Shown: piece by piece, positions 51,541 to 60,161 of the stretch
How positions within the stretch are numbered: position 1 is the first letter of the stretch
Layout: each line of letters starts with the position of its first letter
DNA from: Roseitranquillus sp963749675
GTDB lineage: Bacteria > Pseudomonadota > Alphaproteobacteria > Rhodobacterales > Rhodobacteraceae
Length of the DNA: 64,000 bases
Direction: 5' to 3'
Assembly (NCBI GenBank): GCA_963749675.1
Contig: CAVVNT010000001.1
Span: 930,001-994,000 of the forward strand
Translations under genes and position numbers: made by a program
Notes under the pieces: generated by a model
Databases searched by the model: none
The model's input: only the letters and a program-made list of their open reading frames with translations
What the model was told of the DNA's origin: nothing

Positions 51541-52173
51541 ATGTCAAGCACCACCGGCGAAGCCGAGAGCGACGTCAACGTCCGCCACGCCGAGAAGATG
51601 CGCAAGATCAAGGCCGCGCGCGACCGGATGATGGAGGGCAAGACCGGCGAGAAGGGGCTGATCATCGTCCATACCGGCGCCGGCAAGGGCAAGTCGTCCT
51701 CGGCCTTCGGGATGATCATGCGCTGCATCGCCCACGGGATGCCGTGCGCGGTCGTGCAGTTCATCAAGGGCACGTGGAGCACCGGAGAGCGGGAGTTCCT
51801 GCGCGAGCGGTTCGCGGAGGAGTGCGAGTTCGTCGTCTCGGGCGAAGGCTTCACGTGGGAGACGCAGGACCGCGCGCGCGACATCGCGGCGGCGCGCGCC
51901 GGCTGGGAGCAGGCGAAGCGGCTGATCCGTGAGGAGCGGATCCGGTTCGTCCTGCTCGACGAGATCAACATCGCGCTGCGCTACGACTATCTCGACATCG
52001 ACGAGGTGGTGGGCTTCCTGCTGGCCGAGAAGCCGGTGATGACCCACGTCGTCCTCACCGGTCGCAACGCCAAGCCCGAGCTGGTCGAGGCTGCGGACCT
52101 CGTCACCGAGATGACTCTGGTCAGGCACCCCTTCCGGGACGGCATCAAGGCTCAGGCCGGGGTCGAGTTCTGA
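51541..52173 (+). CDS. cobO: cob(I)yrinic acid a,c-diamide adenosyltransferase
   Basis: A 210-residue CobA/CobO-type corrinoid adenosyltransferase. The ATP loop IIVHTGAGKGKSSSAFGMIM is at about residues 39-58, followed by VVQFIKGTWSTGEREFL, GFTWETQDRARDIAAAR, LLDEINIALRYDYLDIDEVV and VVLTGRNAKPELVEAADLVT. A GGAGG-rich site precedes the ATG. It is divergent from the riboswitch-led operon and upstream of cobQ. Confidence 0.94.
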   Translation: MSSTTGEAESDVNVRHAEKMRKIKAARDRMMEGKTGEKGLIIVHTGAGKGKSSSAFGMIMRCIAHGMPCAVVQFIKGTWSTGEREFLRERFAEECEFVVSGEGFTWETQDRARDIAAARAGWEQAKRLIREERIRFVLLDEINIALRYDYLDIDEVVGFLLAEKPVMTHVVLTGRNAKPELVEAADLVTEMTLVRHPFRDGIKAQAGVEF

Positions 52174-52216
52174 CGCCCCGAAGAATGTACATTTTCGCGC
52201 GACTTCTTGTGCGAAC

Positions 52217-53715
52217 GTGCAAGACCGGGCCTTGAAACTGGCAAGAACGTGTCAATTCCGGTCCGACGCATGCCGCGCGCTGATGATCCAGGGCACCGGC
52301 TCAAACGTCGGCAAGTCGCTGCTCGTCGCCGGCCTGTGCCGCGCTGCGCGGCGCCGGGGCATCGCCGTTGCGCCCTTCAAGCCGCAGAACATGTCCAACA
52401 ACGCGGCCGTCACCTCGGACGGGGGAGAGATCGGCCGCGCCCAGGCCCTGCAGGCGCTGGCCTGCGGGCTGGCGCCGCACACCGACATGAACCCGGTCCT
52501 GCTGAAGCCGGAGACGGATACCGGCGCCCAGATCGTCGTGCAGGGGCGGCGAATGGCCACCGTGAAAGCGCGGGAATACAACTGTCTGAAGCCCGAACTT
52601 CTCACGAGTGTCCTGGAGAGCTTCCGTCGTCTCGGCGCCGGCTGCGACCTCATGATCGTGGAAGGCGCGGGCAGCCCCGCCGAGATCAACCTGCGCGAGG
52701 GGGACATCGCCAACATGGGCTTCGCCACAGCGGCGGACGTTCCCGTCGTTCTTGTCGGCGACATAGATCGCGGCGGGGTCATCGCGCAGATCGTCGGAAC
52801 GCAGGCGGTGATGGGCGCAGCCGATGAGAATCGGGTTAAAGGGTTCATCGTCAACAGGTTTCGCGGCGATCCTGACCTGTTTCATGAGGGCTACGGGATG
52901 ATCGAGGAGCGGACGGGATGGCGCGGCTTCGGCGTTCTGCCCTGGTTTGCGGAGGCCTGGCGACTCCCCCCGAAGACGCGCTCGACATCGCAGGGCGGCG
53001 CGGCGACGGCGGGCTGCGCATCGCTTGTCTGCGCCTGTCGCGGATCGCGAACTTCGACGATCTCGATCCGCTTTCGCAGGAGCCGGGCGTCGCTCTCTCG
53101 ATGCTGGGTCCGGGAGAGCCGATCCCGGGCGACGCGGATCTGGTCATTGTCCCCGGCAGCAAGTCGACCCGCGGCGACCTGGCCTACGTCCGCGCGCAAG
53201 GGTGGGACGTCGACCTGCTGGCGCACCGGCGGCGCGGCGGACGGATCCTCGGCATCTGCGGCGGGTTCCAGATGCTCGGCCGCACCGTCGCCGACCCCGG
53301 GGGCGTGGAGGGCCCGGCCGGCGAAGACGCCGGGCTTGGGCTGCTCGATGTCGCGACAGTGATGTCAGCCGACAAGCGCCTGACGGAGGCGCGGGCGGTC
53401 CACAAGGCCACCGGGGAGGCATTCGTGGGGTACGAGATCCACATCGGCCGCACCGAGGGACCGGACCGGGCAAGGCCATTCGCCCACCTCGATGGCAGGC
53501 CGGAGGGAGCGGTCAGCGCCGACGGCCTGGTGGCCGGCAGCTATCTGCACGGGATGTTCCGCGAGGACGGGTTCCGGCGCGCCTACCTGGAGCAATTCGG
53601 AAGCGGCGCCTCGTCCTACGTCTATGGCGAGACTGTCGAGCGGACGCTCGACTCGCTGGCCGACCATGTGGAGCGACACCTCGACGTCGGCGCCCTCATC
53701 GCGCTGGCGCGCTAG
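52217..53715 (+). pseudogene. cobQ: cobyric acid synthase, frameshifted as given
   Basis: An amidotransferase of about 500 residues that amidates four side chains of adenosylcobyrinic diamide. The N-terminal domain (MIQGTGSNVGKSLLVAGLCR, FKPQNMSNNAAVTSDGGEIG, VGDIDRGGVIAQIVGTQAVM) runs to PWFAEAWRLP. It then shifts frame, and the glutaminase domain (SRIANFDDLDPLSQEPGV, ILGICGGFQMLGRTVA, SYLHGMFRE) lies in the +1-shifted frame. Adding one C to the six-C run at 52966-52971 joins them as WRLPPEDALDIAGR. Start: GTG at 52217, or ATG at 52283. No second copy is visible, so a sequence error is plausible. Confidence 0.85.
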
Positions 53716-54671
53716 GAGGACAGCGCAGCGGCGACACGCTCCCACCGGTCGGCCCCGTGCGGGAGTCCGAGGCGCAGCCATCCGCGGGAGTAGGGAAACG
53801 TGCGGGACCAGATCCGGGCGGCGGCCAGACGCTGCTGCGCCGCCGCTGCGTCTCCCGTCTCGTAGAGCCGGAACAGCGTCGTGCCACCGACGACGCCCCA
53901 CCCTGCCGCGCGCGCCAAGGCGTCGAGGCGCGCGGCACCGCGCGCGAGCCGCTCGATGGTGCTCCGCCGCCAGGTCTGGTCCGAAAGCGCCACGCGTCCG
54001 ACCGTGATTGCCGGGCCCGAGACTGGCCAGGGACCGGCAAGCGCGCGCACGTTGTCCCGGTGCCGGCGGCCGGCGAGCGCGAAGCCGAGTCGCAGCCCCG
54101 CCAGACCGTAGAATTTGCCAAAGGAGCGGAGGACGATGGCGGTGTCGCCGACGGCATCCGCGAGGGACAGCTCCGGATGCGCGTCGGCAAAGCTCTCGTC
54201 CACGATCAACGTTCCGACGTCGCCGGCGAGCGCCGCGAGGTCCACCGGGTCATGGCGTCGCCCATCCGGGTTATTCGGGTTCACCACGACGGCGAGATCG
54301 GCCCCGGCGAGCGCCCCGAGATCGCCCACCGGTTCCACCCGCCATCCGGCCGCGCGCAAGGCCGCCGCGTGCTCGTTGTACGTAGGCTCGAGGATTCGCG
54401 CCATGCCGGGCTCGGTGAGCCGCGGCAAGAGCTGGATCGCCGCTTGCGCACCGGCGAGCGGCACCGCGTGGTCGCAGTGATAGGCGCCGGCTGCTGCCTC
54501 TGCGAGGCTTGCAAGCTCTTGCTCCGTCGGCAGGGCGGCCCAGGCCGAAGGCGGGATCTCCGGCAGCGGATAGGGAATCGGATTGATGCCGGTCGACAGG
54601 TCGATCCAGTCCTTGCGATCGCCGCCGTAGCGCATCATCGCCGCGTCCAGGTTGCCGCCGTGGTCGCGCAT
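53712..54671 (-). CDS. cobC: threonine-phosphate decarboxylase (CobC; Salmonella CobD)
   Basis: A 319-residue PLP enzyme giving (R)-1-amino-2-propanol phosphate for the nucleotide loop. DHGGNLDAAMMRYGGDRKDW, DLSTGINPIPYPLPEIPPSA, VVNPNNPDGRRHDP and LRSFGKFYGLAGLRLGFALA (PLP lysine) are clear. Somewhat short but complete. Its stop shares the CTAG palindrome with the cobQ stop on the other strand. cobD is the next upstream gene on the same strand. Confidence 0.92.
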   Translation of the reverse strand: MRDHGGNLDAAMMRYGGDRKDWIDLSTGINPIPYPLPEIPPSAWAALPTEQELASLAEAAAGAYHCDHAVPLAGAQAAIQLLPRLTEPGMARILEPTYNEHAAALRAAGWRVEPVGDLGALAGADLAVVVNPNNPDGRRHDPVDLAALAGDVGTLIVDESFADAHPELSLADAVGDTAIVLRSFGKFYGLAGLRLGFALAGRRHRDNVRALAGPWPVSGPAITVGRVALSDQTWRRSTIERLARGAARLDALARAAGWGVVGGTTLFRLYETGDAAAAQQRLAAARIWSRTFPYSRGWLRLGLPHGADRWERVAAALSS

Positions 54672-54680
54672 CCGTCTCCC

Positions 54681-55619
54681 TCAGAGTGCCGCCAGCACGG
54701 CGAGCGCCCCGCCGAGCACGAACATCGCCCGGCGGTAGAGCGCAAGACCGAGAACGAGATCGCCAGACGTGGGGTCTGGGGAGCCGCCGTTCACCCACGG
54801 CTCGTCGGCGACGCGGTCGGCATAGGCCCTGGGCCCCGAGAGCCGGATGCCGAGCGCGCCCGCCATCGCCGCCTCGGGCCATCCGGCATTGAGCGAGCGG
54901 TGCCGGCGTGCGTCGCGCCGCACCACCGCCAGCGCAGCACCGGGGCTGCGGCACACGGCGACGAAGAGAAGGGCGGTCAGGCGCGCGGGCACCAGGTTCG
55001 CGACGTCGTCGATCCGCGCGGACGCCCATCCGAAGTCCGCGTGCCGCGCCGTGCGGTGGCCGATCATCGAATCGAGCGTGTTGATCGCCTTGTAGGCGGC
55101 GATGCCCGGCAGGCCGAGGAGCGCGCCCCAGAAGAGCGGCGCGAAGACGCCGTCCGAGGCATTCTCCGCCAAGCTCTCCAGCGCGGCCCGGCCGATCCCG
55201 GCCTCGTCCAGCCGCGCCGGATCGCGACCGACGATCATGGAGACGGCATGGCGCGCCGCCTCGGTGTCACCGCGTGCGAGCGGCCCTGCGACGGCGGCGA
55301 CGTGATCGTGGAGCGCGCGAGCCGCAACAAGCGGCCAGGCCAGGACCCCCGCCAGCACGACGCCCGCCGCTCCGTCCGGCAGCAGCGCGGCGAGCGCGCC
55401 GGCGATTGCGCTGGTGCTCCCGATGACGCCGAGAGCGGTCGCGATGCCCATGAGCCGGCGTGTTCGCGCGGAAACATCAGGGCGGTTGAGGGCGGCGTCG
55501 AGCGCGTCGATCGCGCCGCCGATCCAGGTGACCGGGTGTCCGGCGGCGCGGAATAGCCGGTCGGGCCAGCCGATGCTCGCGTCGATGACCAGCGCGAGGA
55601 GCATTGCGCCGGCGCTCAA
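54681..55619 (-). CDS. cobD: adenosylcobinamide-phosphate synthase (CobD; Salmonella CbiB)
   Basis: A 312-residue membrane enzyme attaching aminopropanol phosphate to adenosylcobyrate. GHPVTWIGGAIDALDAALN, LESLAENASDGVFAPLFWGA, YKAINTLDSMIGHRTARHAD and ASARIDDVANLVPARLTALL are family blocks; four or five helices are visible. It overlaps the bluE-like gene by 4 bp and cobC follows after 9 bp. Confidence 0.92.
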   Translation of the reverse strand: MSAGAMLLALVIDASIGWPDRLFRAAGHPVTWIGGAIDALDAALNRPDVSARTRRLMGIATALGVIGSTSAIAGALAALLPDGAAGVVLAGVLAWPLVAARALHDHVAAVAGPLARGDTEAARHAVSMIVGRDPARLDEAGIGRAALESLAENASDGVFAPLFWGALLGLPGIAAYKAINTLDSMIGHRTARHADFGWASARIDDVANLVPARLTALLFVAVCRSPGAALAVVRRDARRHRSLNAGWPEAAMAGALGIRLSGPRAYADRVADEPWVNGGSPDPTSGDLVLGLALYRRAMFVLGGALAVLAAL

Positions 55620-56435
55620 CCGGCTCGCCCTGTCCGGAACCGCAGCACGCCCTGGAAGCCGGCCTCGTCCAGCCGCGCCTCAATGCCGGTCGGCGGGGTG
55701 CCGGGGGCAAAGAGGAGACCCCGCGCCGAGCCCGTGTGCGCCCGCACATGCCCCAGCGCACCGGTTGCAAGCGCGAGGTCCGCCGCCGGGTCACCGGCAG
55801 GTCCCCGCAAGGCCGTCGTGCGTTCGGCCGAGAGAGAGGCAATGCGCGCGAGCATCCCGAGATCGCCGCGAGACGCCGCGTTCTCCCAATCTTCGACGAG
55901 GTCCGAGACGTCGGGGAGATTTCGATCGGCCGGGTCGGTCCGGACCGGCGGACCGAGAAAGCCGCCGACCACCTCGACCTCGGGCGGCGCGGGAATGCGC
56001 ATTACGCTGCGGCCCTCGCGCGAGGCCCAGAGATGGGTGTCGGGTGCCGGCTTCATCAGCGGATCGCTCGCCCCCTCGGCGGCGATGCACGCCTCGACGA
56101 GGCGGTCTGGTCCGAGGTCCGCCCCACCCGCCGCGGATGCCAGCGCCAGGAGTGCGGCCGTCGATGCGCCGGCGCCGCCGCCCGCCGGCATGTCGGCGGC
56201 GACAATGGCGGTGCCGTCGTCGGGCAAGCCAAGCCGCTGCAGGAACCCGCGCGCCCGGTCCGCCGTCATCGAGATCCGCCGCCGGCCCCGCGATGCGAAG
56301 CGCGCCGCCCGGTTGCCAGCGCACGGTCACGCCGAGCGCGGGACAGGGCAGGGTGACGAGCACCACCGGCCCGTCCGCGCCGAGCCGTCCCTGAAGCCAT
56401 TCGCCGAGATGGCCGGTGACGCGCGCTTCGCTCAC
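55616..56435 (-). pseudogene. bluE: BluE/PduX-like L-threonine kinase, frameshifted
   Basis: A GHMP kinase expected to make L-threonine-3-phosphate, the substrate of CobC. The N-terminal part (VTGHLGEWLQGRLGADGPVV, TVRWQPGGALRIAG) is in one frame and the rest (MTADRARGFLQRLGLPDDG, MPAGGGAGASTAALLALASA, FLGPPVRTDPADRNLPD) in another. Removing one C from CCCC at 56286-56289 joins them as LRIAGRRRISMTADRA. The GTG start overlaps the phosphatase stop (GTGA). Real lesion or sequence error is open; loss would block nucleotide-loop synthesis unless bypassed. Confidence 0.75.
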
Positions 56436-57001
56436 GCGCGGCAATTCACGCAGGTGACCGCGAATCCGTCGGGCGGCAGGTGCTTCACGCGGGTCACGGC
56501 AAGCGGCGCGACTTCGAAAGCAAGGGCAGGCGGCGTGGCGCCGATCGCGAGCGCGAGCGCGGCCCGGATCGTGCCGGCATGGACGACGAGCGCGGCCGAA
56601 CGCCGCTTCCCGGCGATGTCCTGCAGGGCTGGCCACACCCGCTCGCAGAGATCGTCGAAGCTCTCGCCCTCGGGCGGGCGGTGCGCGGCGAGTTCGCCCG
56701 GCGTCAGGGGGCCGAGATCGGGCACGTCGGCGAAGGCCAGGCCGTCCCACGCGCCGAAATCCTGCTCGCGGAGGCGGTCGTCAATGACGACGCCATCGGT
56801 CCAGAGGGCATCGGCGGTCTGGCGGCAGCGGAGCGCCGGGCTGGCAACCCGCAGCGACGCGGGCGCGAGCGCGTGGCGCAGCCGACCGAGGTCCGCCAGC
56901 GCAGCCGGGTCCGCCGCGACGTCGGTGCGACCGAAGAGCCGCCCGGCGACCGCCGCGGGGGCGTGCCGGATCAGAAGGAGGTCGGAGCCCGATGTCGTCA
57001 A
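56432..57001 (-). CDS. histidine phosphatase, probable alpha-ribazole phosphatase
   Basis: A 189-residue phosphoglycerate-mutase-type phosphatase: LLLIRHAPAAVAGRLFGRTD (catalytic RH), RVASPALRCRQTAD, REQDFGAWDGLAFADV, PPEGESFDDLCERVWPAL and the second His in LVVHAGTIRAALALA. By position among late B12 genes it probably removes phosphate from alpha-ribazole-phosphate or from cobalamin-5'-phosphate, as Salmonella CobC does. It is divergent from cobP. Confidence 0.85.
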   Translation of the reverse strand: MTTSGSDLLLIRHAPAAVAGRLFGRTDVAADPAALADLGRLRHALAPASLRVASPALRCRQTADALWTDGVVIDDRLREQDFGAWDGLAFADVPDLGPLTPGELAAHRPPEGESFDDLCERVWPALQDIAGKRRSAALVVHAGTIRAALALAIGATPPALAFEVAPLAVTRVKHLPPDGFAVTCVNCRA

Positions 57002-57045
57002 AAGTCGCTTCCCATTCGTCGCCGTTGCTGGTTTGTCACCGGCGC

Positions 57046-57561
57046 ATGGGCAAGTCGATACTCGTCACCGGCGGGGCACGATCAGGCAAGAGTGCATTCG
57101 CCGAGCGTCTGGCTCTCGGACCCGGCGACCTTGCGATCTACATCGCCACGGCCGAAGCCGGCGACGCCGAGATGGCGACGCGGATCGCCGCGCATCGCGA
57201 GCGCCGCGGCGGTGCCTGGCGAACCGTCGAGGCTCCGTACGACCTCGCCGGCGCGCTCGACGAGAGCGACGGGAGCACGCCGCGACTGGTCGATTGCCTC
57301 ACGCTGTGGCTGAGCAACCTGATGCTCGCAGGCCGGGAGTGGCCGGAGGAGGCGGAGAGGCTCGTCGCGGCGATCGGGCGCCAGTCCGCGCCGTTGGTCC
57401 TGGTCACCAACGAAGTCGGGGCCGGGATCGTGCCGGAGAACGCACTTGCGCGGGCGTTCCGAGACGCGGCGGGGGAGCTCAACCAGGCGGTAGCGGCCGC
57501 GGCGGACGAGGTCTATCTGACGGTTTCGGGCCTGCCCCTGCGGCTGAAGCCCGGTGAGTGA
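57046..57561 (+). CDS. cobP: adenosylcobinamide kinase/guanylyltransferase (CobP; Salmonella CobU)
   Basis: A 171-residue bifunctional enzyme: P-loop ILVTGGARSGKSAFAERLAL, IYIATAEAGDAEMATRIAAH, the guanylylation-site RRGGAWRTVEAPYDLAGAL, LVDCLTLWLSNLML and VTNEVGAGIVPENALARAFR. The ATG at 57046 is used; a longer start at 56992 would overlap the divergent phosphatase start. It overlaps cobU by 8 bp. Confidence 0.92.
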   Translation: MGKSILVTGGARSGKSAFAERLALGPGDLAIYIATAEAGDAEMATRIAAHRERRGGAWRTVEAPYDLAGALDESDGSTPRLVDCLTLWLSNLMLAGREWPEEAERLVAAIGRQSAPLVLVTNEVGAGIVPENALARAFRDAAGELNQAVAAAADEVYLTVSGLPLRLKPGE

Positions 57562-58570
57562 GCGTCTGAGCCTGTCGTCGCTCGACGATGTCGGGCGCCT
57601 CCTCGCCGGGCTTCCGGCTGCGGACAATGCGGCGGTCGAAGCGGCGCGGGGGCGGCAGGACCAGCTCACCAAGCCGCCCGGATCCCTCGGTCGGCTGGAG
57701 GAGATCGCGGCGTTCGTCGCCGGGTGGCAGGGCGTCGTGCGGCCGAGGATCGACAGGGCGCAGGCGCTCGTCTTCGCGGGCAACCACGGGGTCTGTGCGC
57801 AAGGCGTCAATCCGTTCCCGCAGGAGGTCACGGCGCAGATGGTGGCGAACTTCCGCGCGGGCGGTGCCGCGATCAACCAGCTGGCGAAGGTGAGCGGTGC
57901 GGACCTCTCGGTCGTGGCACTGGAACTCGACCGACCGACGGCCGACTTCACCCAAGGCCCGGCGATGTCGGAGGCCGAATGTCTCGACGCGCTGCACGCC
58001 GGCGCTCGTTCCGTCGAACTGGAGGCCGACATTCTGCTCCTCGGCGAGATGGGAATCGGCAATTCGACTGTCGCCGCGGCGCTGGCCTGTGCCGTCTTCG
58101 GCGGCGCGCCGGCTGACTGGACGGGGCGCGGCGCGGGTTCCGACGCCGCGGGGGTCGCCCGGAAGGTCGCCGCGGTCGACGCAGGGGTGGCGCGGCACGG
58201 CGGCCTCCCGCCCATGGGCATCCTCGCCGCGCTGGGCGGGCGGGAGCAGGCGGCAATCTGCGGCGCCGTGCTCGAGGCGCGGCTGCGGCGCATCCCGGTC
58301 CTGCTCGACGGTTTCATCTGCACCGCCTCCGTGGCGCCGCTCCAAGCGGCCGGCACCGCCTTCCTGGCGCATTGTCTTGCCGGGCATGTCAGCGACGAAG
58401 CCGCCCACGCGGATCTGCTCGCGCGGCTCGAACTCAAGCCGATCCTGGATCTCGGGATGCGGCTGGGGGAGGGCACCGGCGCCGCGCTGGCCCTCGGCAT
58501 CGTGCGGGCCGCGCTGGCGTGTCACGAGGGCATGGTCACCTTCGCGGAGGCTGGGGTGGCCGGCGGATGA
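57554..58570 (+). CDS. cobU: nicotinate-nucleotide-dimethylbenzimidazole phosphoribosyltransferase (CobU; Salmonella CobT)
   Basis: A 338-residue enzyme making alpha-ribazole-phosphate. KPPGSLGRLEEIAAFVAGWQ, FAGNHGVCAQGVNPFPQEVT, LLGEMGIGNSTVAAALACAV, GAGSDAAGVARKVAAVDAGV and the C-terminal LDLGMRLGEGTGAALALGIV with catalytic Glu are present. GTG start within the end of cobP; ATGA overlap with cobV. Confidence 0.93.
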   Translation: MSERLSLSSLDDVGRLLAGLPAADNAAVEAARGRQDQLTKPPGSLGRLEEIAAFVAGWQGVVRPRIDRAQALVFAGNHGVCAQGVNPFPQEVTAQMVANFRAGGAAINQLAKVSGADLSVVALELDRPTADFTQGPAMSEAECLDALHAGARSVELEADILLLGEMGIGNSTVAAALACAVFGGAPADWTGRGAGSDAAGVARKVAAVDAGVARHGGLPPMGILAALGGREQAAICGAVLEARLRRIPVLLDGFICTASVAPLQAAGTAFLAHCLAGHVSDEAAHADLLARLELKPILDLGMRLGEGTGAALALGIVRAALACHEGMVTFAEAGVAGG

Positions 58571-59313
58571 GGCGCCGCCTCGACGAACTGCAGGTCGCAT
58601 TCATGCTTCTGACCCGGCTGCCGGCGGGTCGCCTGGCCGGCTGCGCGCCGTCGCCCGCCGCAGCGAGCTGGGCGTTTCCGTTGGTCGGCGCGGCCGTCGG
58701 CACTGGGGGCTGGGCTGCCTGGGCAGCCGCAATGGCTTGCGGCCTGCCGGCATCGATCGCTGCGGTCCTGTCGGTCGCGGCCATGGCTGGCGTGACCGGG
58801 GGCCTGCACGAGGATGGCCTGGCGGACGTCGCGGATGGCTTCGGCGGTGGCCGCGACGCAGCGCGCAAACTCGAGATCATGCGCGACAGCCGGATCGGGA
58901 GCTACGGGGTCCTGGTCCTGGTGTTCGGGATCCTGCTCAAGGTGCTCTGCGTAGACGAGGCCGGGACCGGCTTCGCGGCGTTCGTTGCCACGGCGGCGGC
59001 AAGCCGGTGCGCGATGCTCGCGGCTATGCAGCTGATGCCGCCGGCTCGGAAAGACGGCCTTGGCCGAGCCGCCGCATCGCCGGGGCTGACGAGAATCGCG
59101 GCAGCGGTGGTCTTGGCGGCGCTGTTCGTCGCTCCTCTGGGCGTTGGCGCCATTGCCGTCCTCGCTGCTCTGGCGTCCGCGGCATTGGCCGTTGGGCTGA
59201 TTGCACGGCGGCAGATCGGCGGACAGACCGGCGATGTCCTGGGGGCAATCCAGATGGTGAGCGACGTCGCGGCTTGGCTCACCCTCGCCGCGCTGGCCCA
59301 GAACTCCATCTGA
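58567..59313 (+). CDS. cobV: adenosylcobinamide-GDP ribazoletransferase (CobV; Salmonella CobS)
   Basis: A 248-residue membrane protein catalysing the last joining step of cobalamin. LQVAFMLLTRLPAGRL opens it; the Mg-binding GGLHEDGLADVADGFGGG near residue 80, KLEIMRDSRIGSYGVLVLV, AAASRCAMLAAMQLMPPARK and RRQIGGQTGDVLGAIQMVSD are all there. About six membrane segments. Ends 11 bp from the convergent BKACE gene. Confidence 0.93.
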   Translation: MRRRLDELQVAFMLLTRLPAGRLAGCAPSPAAASWAFPLVGAAVGTGGWAAWAAAMACGLPASIAAVLSVAAMAGVTGGLHEDGLADVADGFGGGRDAARKLEIMRDSRIGSYGVLVLVFGILLKVLCVDEAGTGFAAFVATAAASRCAMLAAMQLMPPARKDGLGRAAASPGLTRIAAAVVLAALFVAPLGVGAIAVLAALASAALAVGLIARRQIGGQTGDVLGAIQMVSDVAAWLTLAALAQNSI

Positions 59314-59324
59314 CGCTGCGCCGG

Positions 59325-60161
59325 TCAGACGGCGCCCTGCATCGGCAGGCGGAGTATCTGGCGCGCCTGCTGCCATGTTGCGACCGGACGTTCGTGCCTT
59401 TCGCACAGCGCGGCGGTGCGACGGACCAAGGCGGCGTTCGAAGGCGCCAGGGTGTCGCGGTCAAGCCGCACGTTGTCCTCGAGACCCGTGCGGGTGTGGC
59501 CGCCCGCCTCGATGCACCATTCGTTCAGGTCGATCTGACTCGCCCCGATGCCCGCGCCGCACCACTCGGCGTCGGGTGCGAGCCGCTTCAGGGTCGCGAT
59601 GTAGAAGTCGAAGATCGCGCGGTCGGCCGGCATGGCGTTCTTCACGCCCATCACGAACTGCACGTAGAGCGGGCCGCGGATGCGACCGTCGGACTGCATC
59701 CTGGTCGCCTGAACGACGTGGGAGAGGTCGAAGGCTTCTATCTCCGGCTTCACGTCGTATTTCAGCATTTCGGACGCGAGCCAATCCACCAGGTCCGGTG
59801 GATTCTCGTAGACGCGCGTCGGGAAGTTGTTCGATCCGACAGAGAGCGAGGCCATGTCGGGCCGAAGCGGGAGCATCCCGCCGCGCGCGCGGCCCGCGCC
59901 CGAGCGGCCGCCGGTCGACAACTGCACGATCATTCCGGGGCAGTGCCGCTCGATCCCCTCCTTGAGGCGGGCGAACCGATCAGGGTCAGAGGTCGGCGTG
60001 CCGTCATCGTTGCGGACATGGCAATGCGCGATGGAGGCGCCGGCTTCGAATGCCTCATGTGTCGACTCGATCTGCTCGGGCAGCGTGATCGGCACGGCGT
60101 GATTGTTTGCCTTCGTCGGCAGCGAGCCGGTGATGGCAACGCAGATAATGCAGGGCTTCAC
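59325..60161 (-). CDS. BKACE (DUF849) beta-keto acid cleavage enzyme
   Basis: A 278-residue zinc-dependent DUF849 enzyme: ICVAITGSLPTKANNHAVPI, GASIAHCHVRNDDGTPTSDP with the two zinc His residues, GMIVQLSTGGRSGAGRARGG, MASLSVGSNNFPTRVYEN and the late GTGA-type AEWCGAGIGASQIDLNEWCI. These enzymes take a beta-keto acid plus acetyl-CoA to acetoacetate plus a new acyl-CoA. As last gene of a pca operon it could cleave beta-ketoadipate to succinyl-CoA; that is inference. GTG start with GGAGGAGAT, 4-bp overlap with the hydrolase gene. Confidence 0.85.
   Translation of the reverse strand: MKPCIICVAITGSLPTKANNHAVPITLPEQIESTHEAFEAGASIAHCHVRNDDGTPTSDPDRFARLKEGIERHCPGMIVQLSTGGRSGAGRARGGMLPLRPDMASLSVGSNNFPTRVYENPPDLVDWLASEMLKYDVKPEIEAFDLSHVVQATRMQSDGRIRGPLYVQFVMGVKNAMPADRAIFDFYIATLKRLAPDAEWCGAGIGASQIDLNEWCIEAGGHTRTGLEDNVRLDRDTLAPSNAALVRRTAALCERHERPVATWQQARQILRLPMQGAV

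Noticed and set aside
53365..53901. ORF spanning the cobQ/cobC junction
   Set aside because: Arg-rich, no family features, antisense to both genes.
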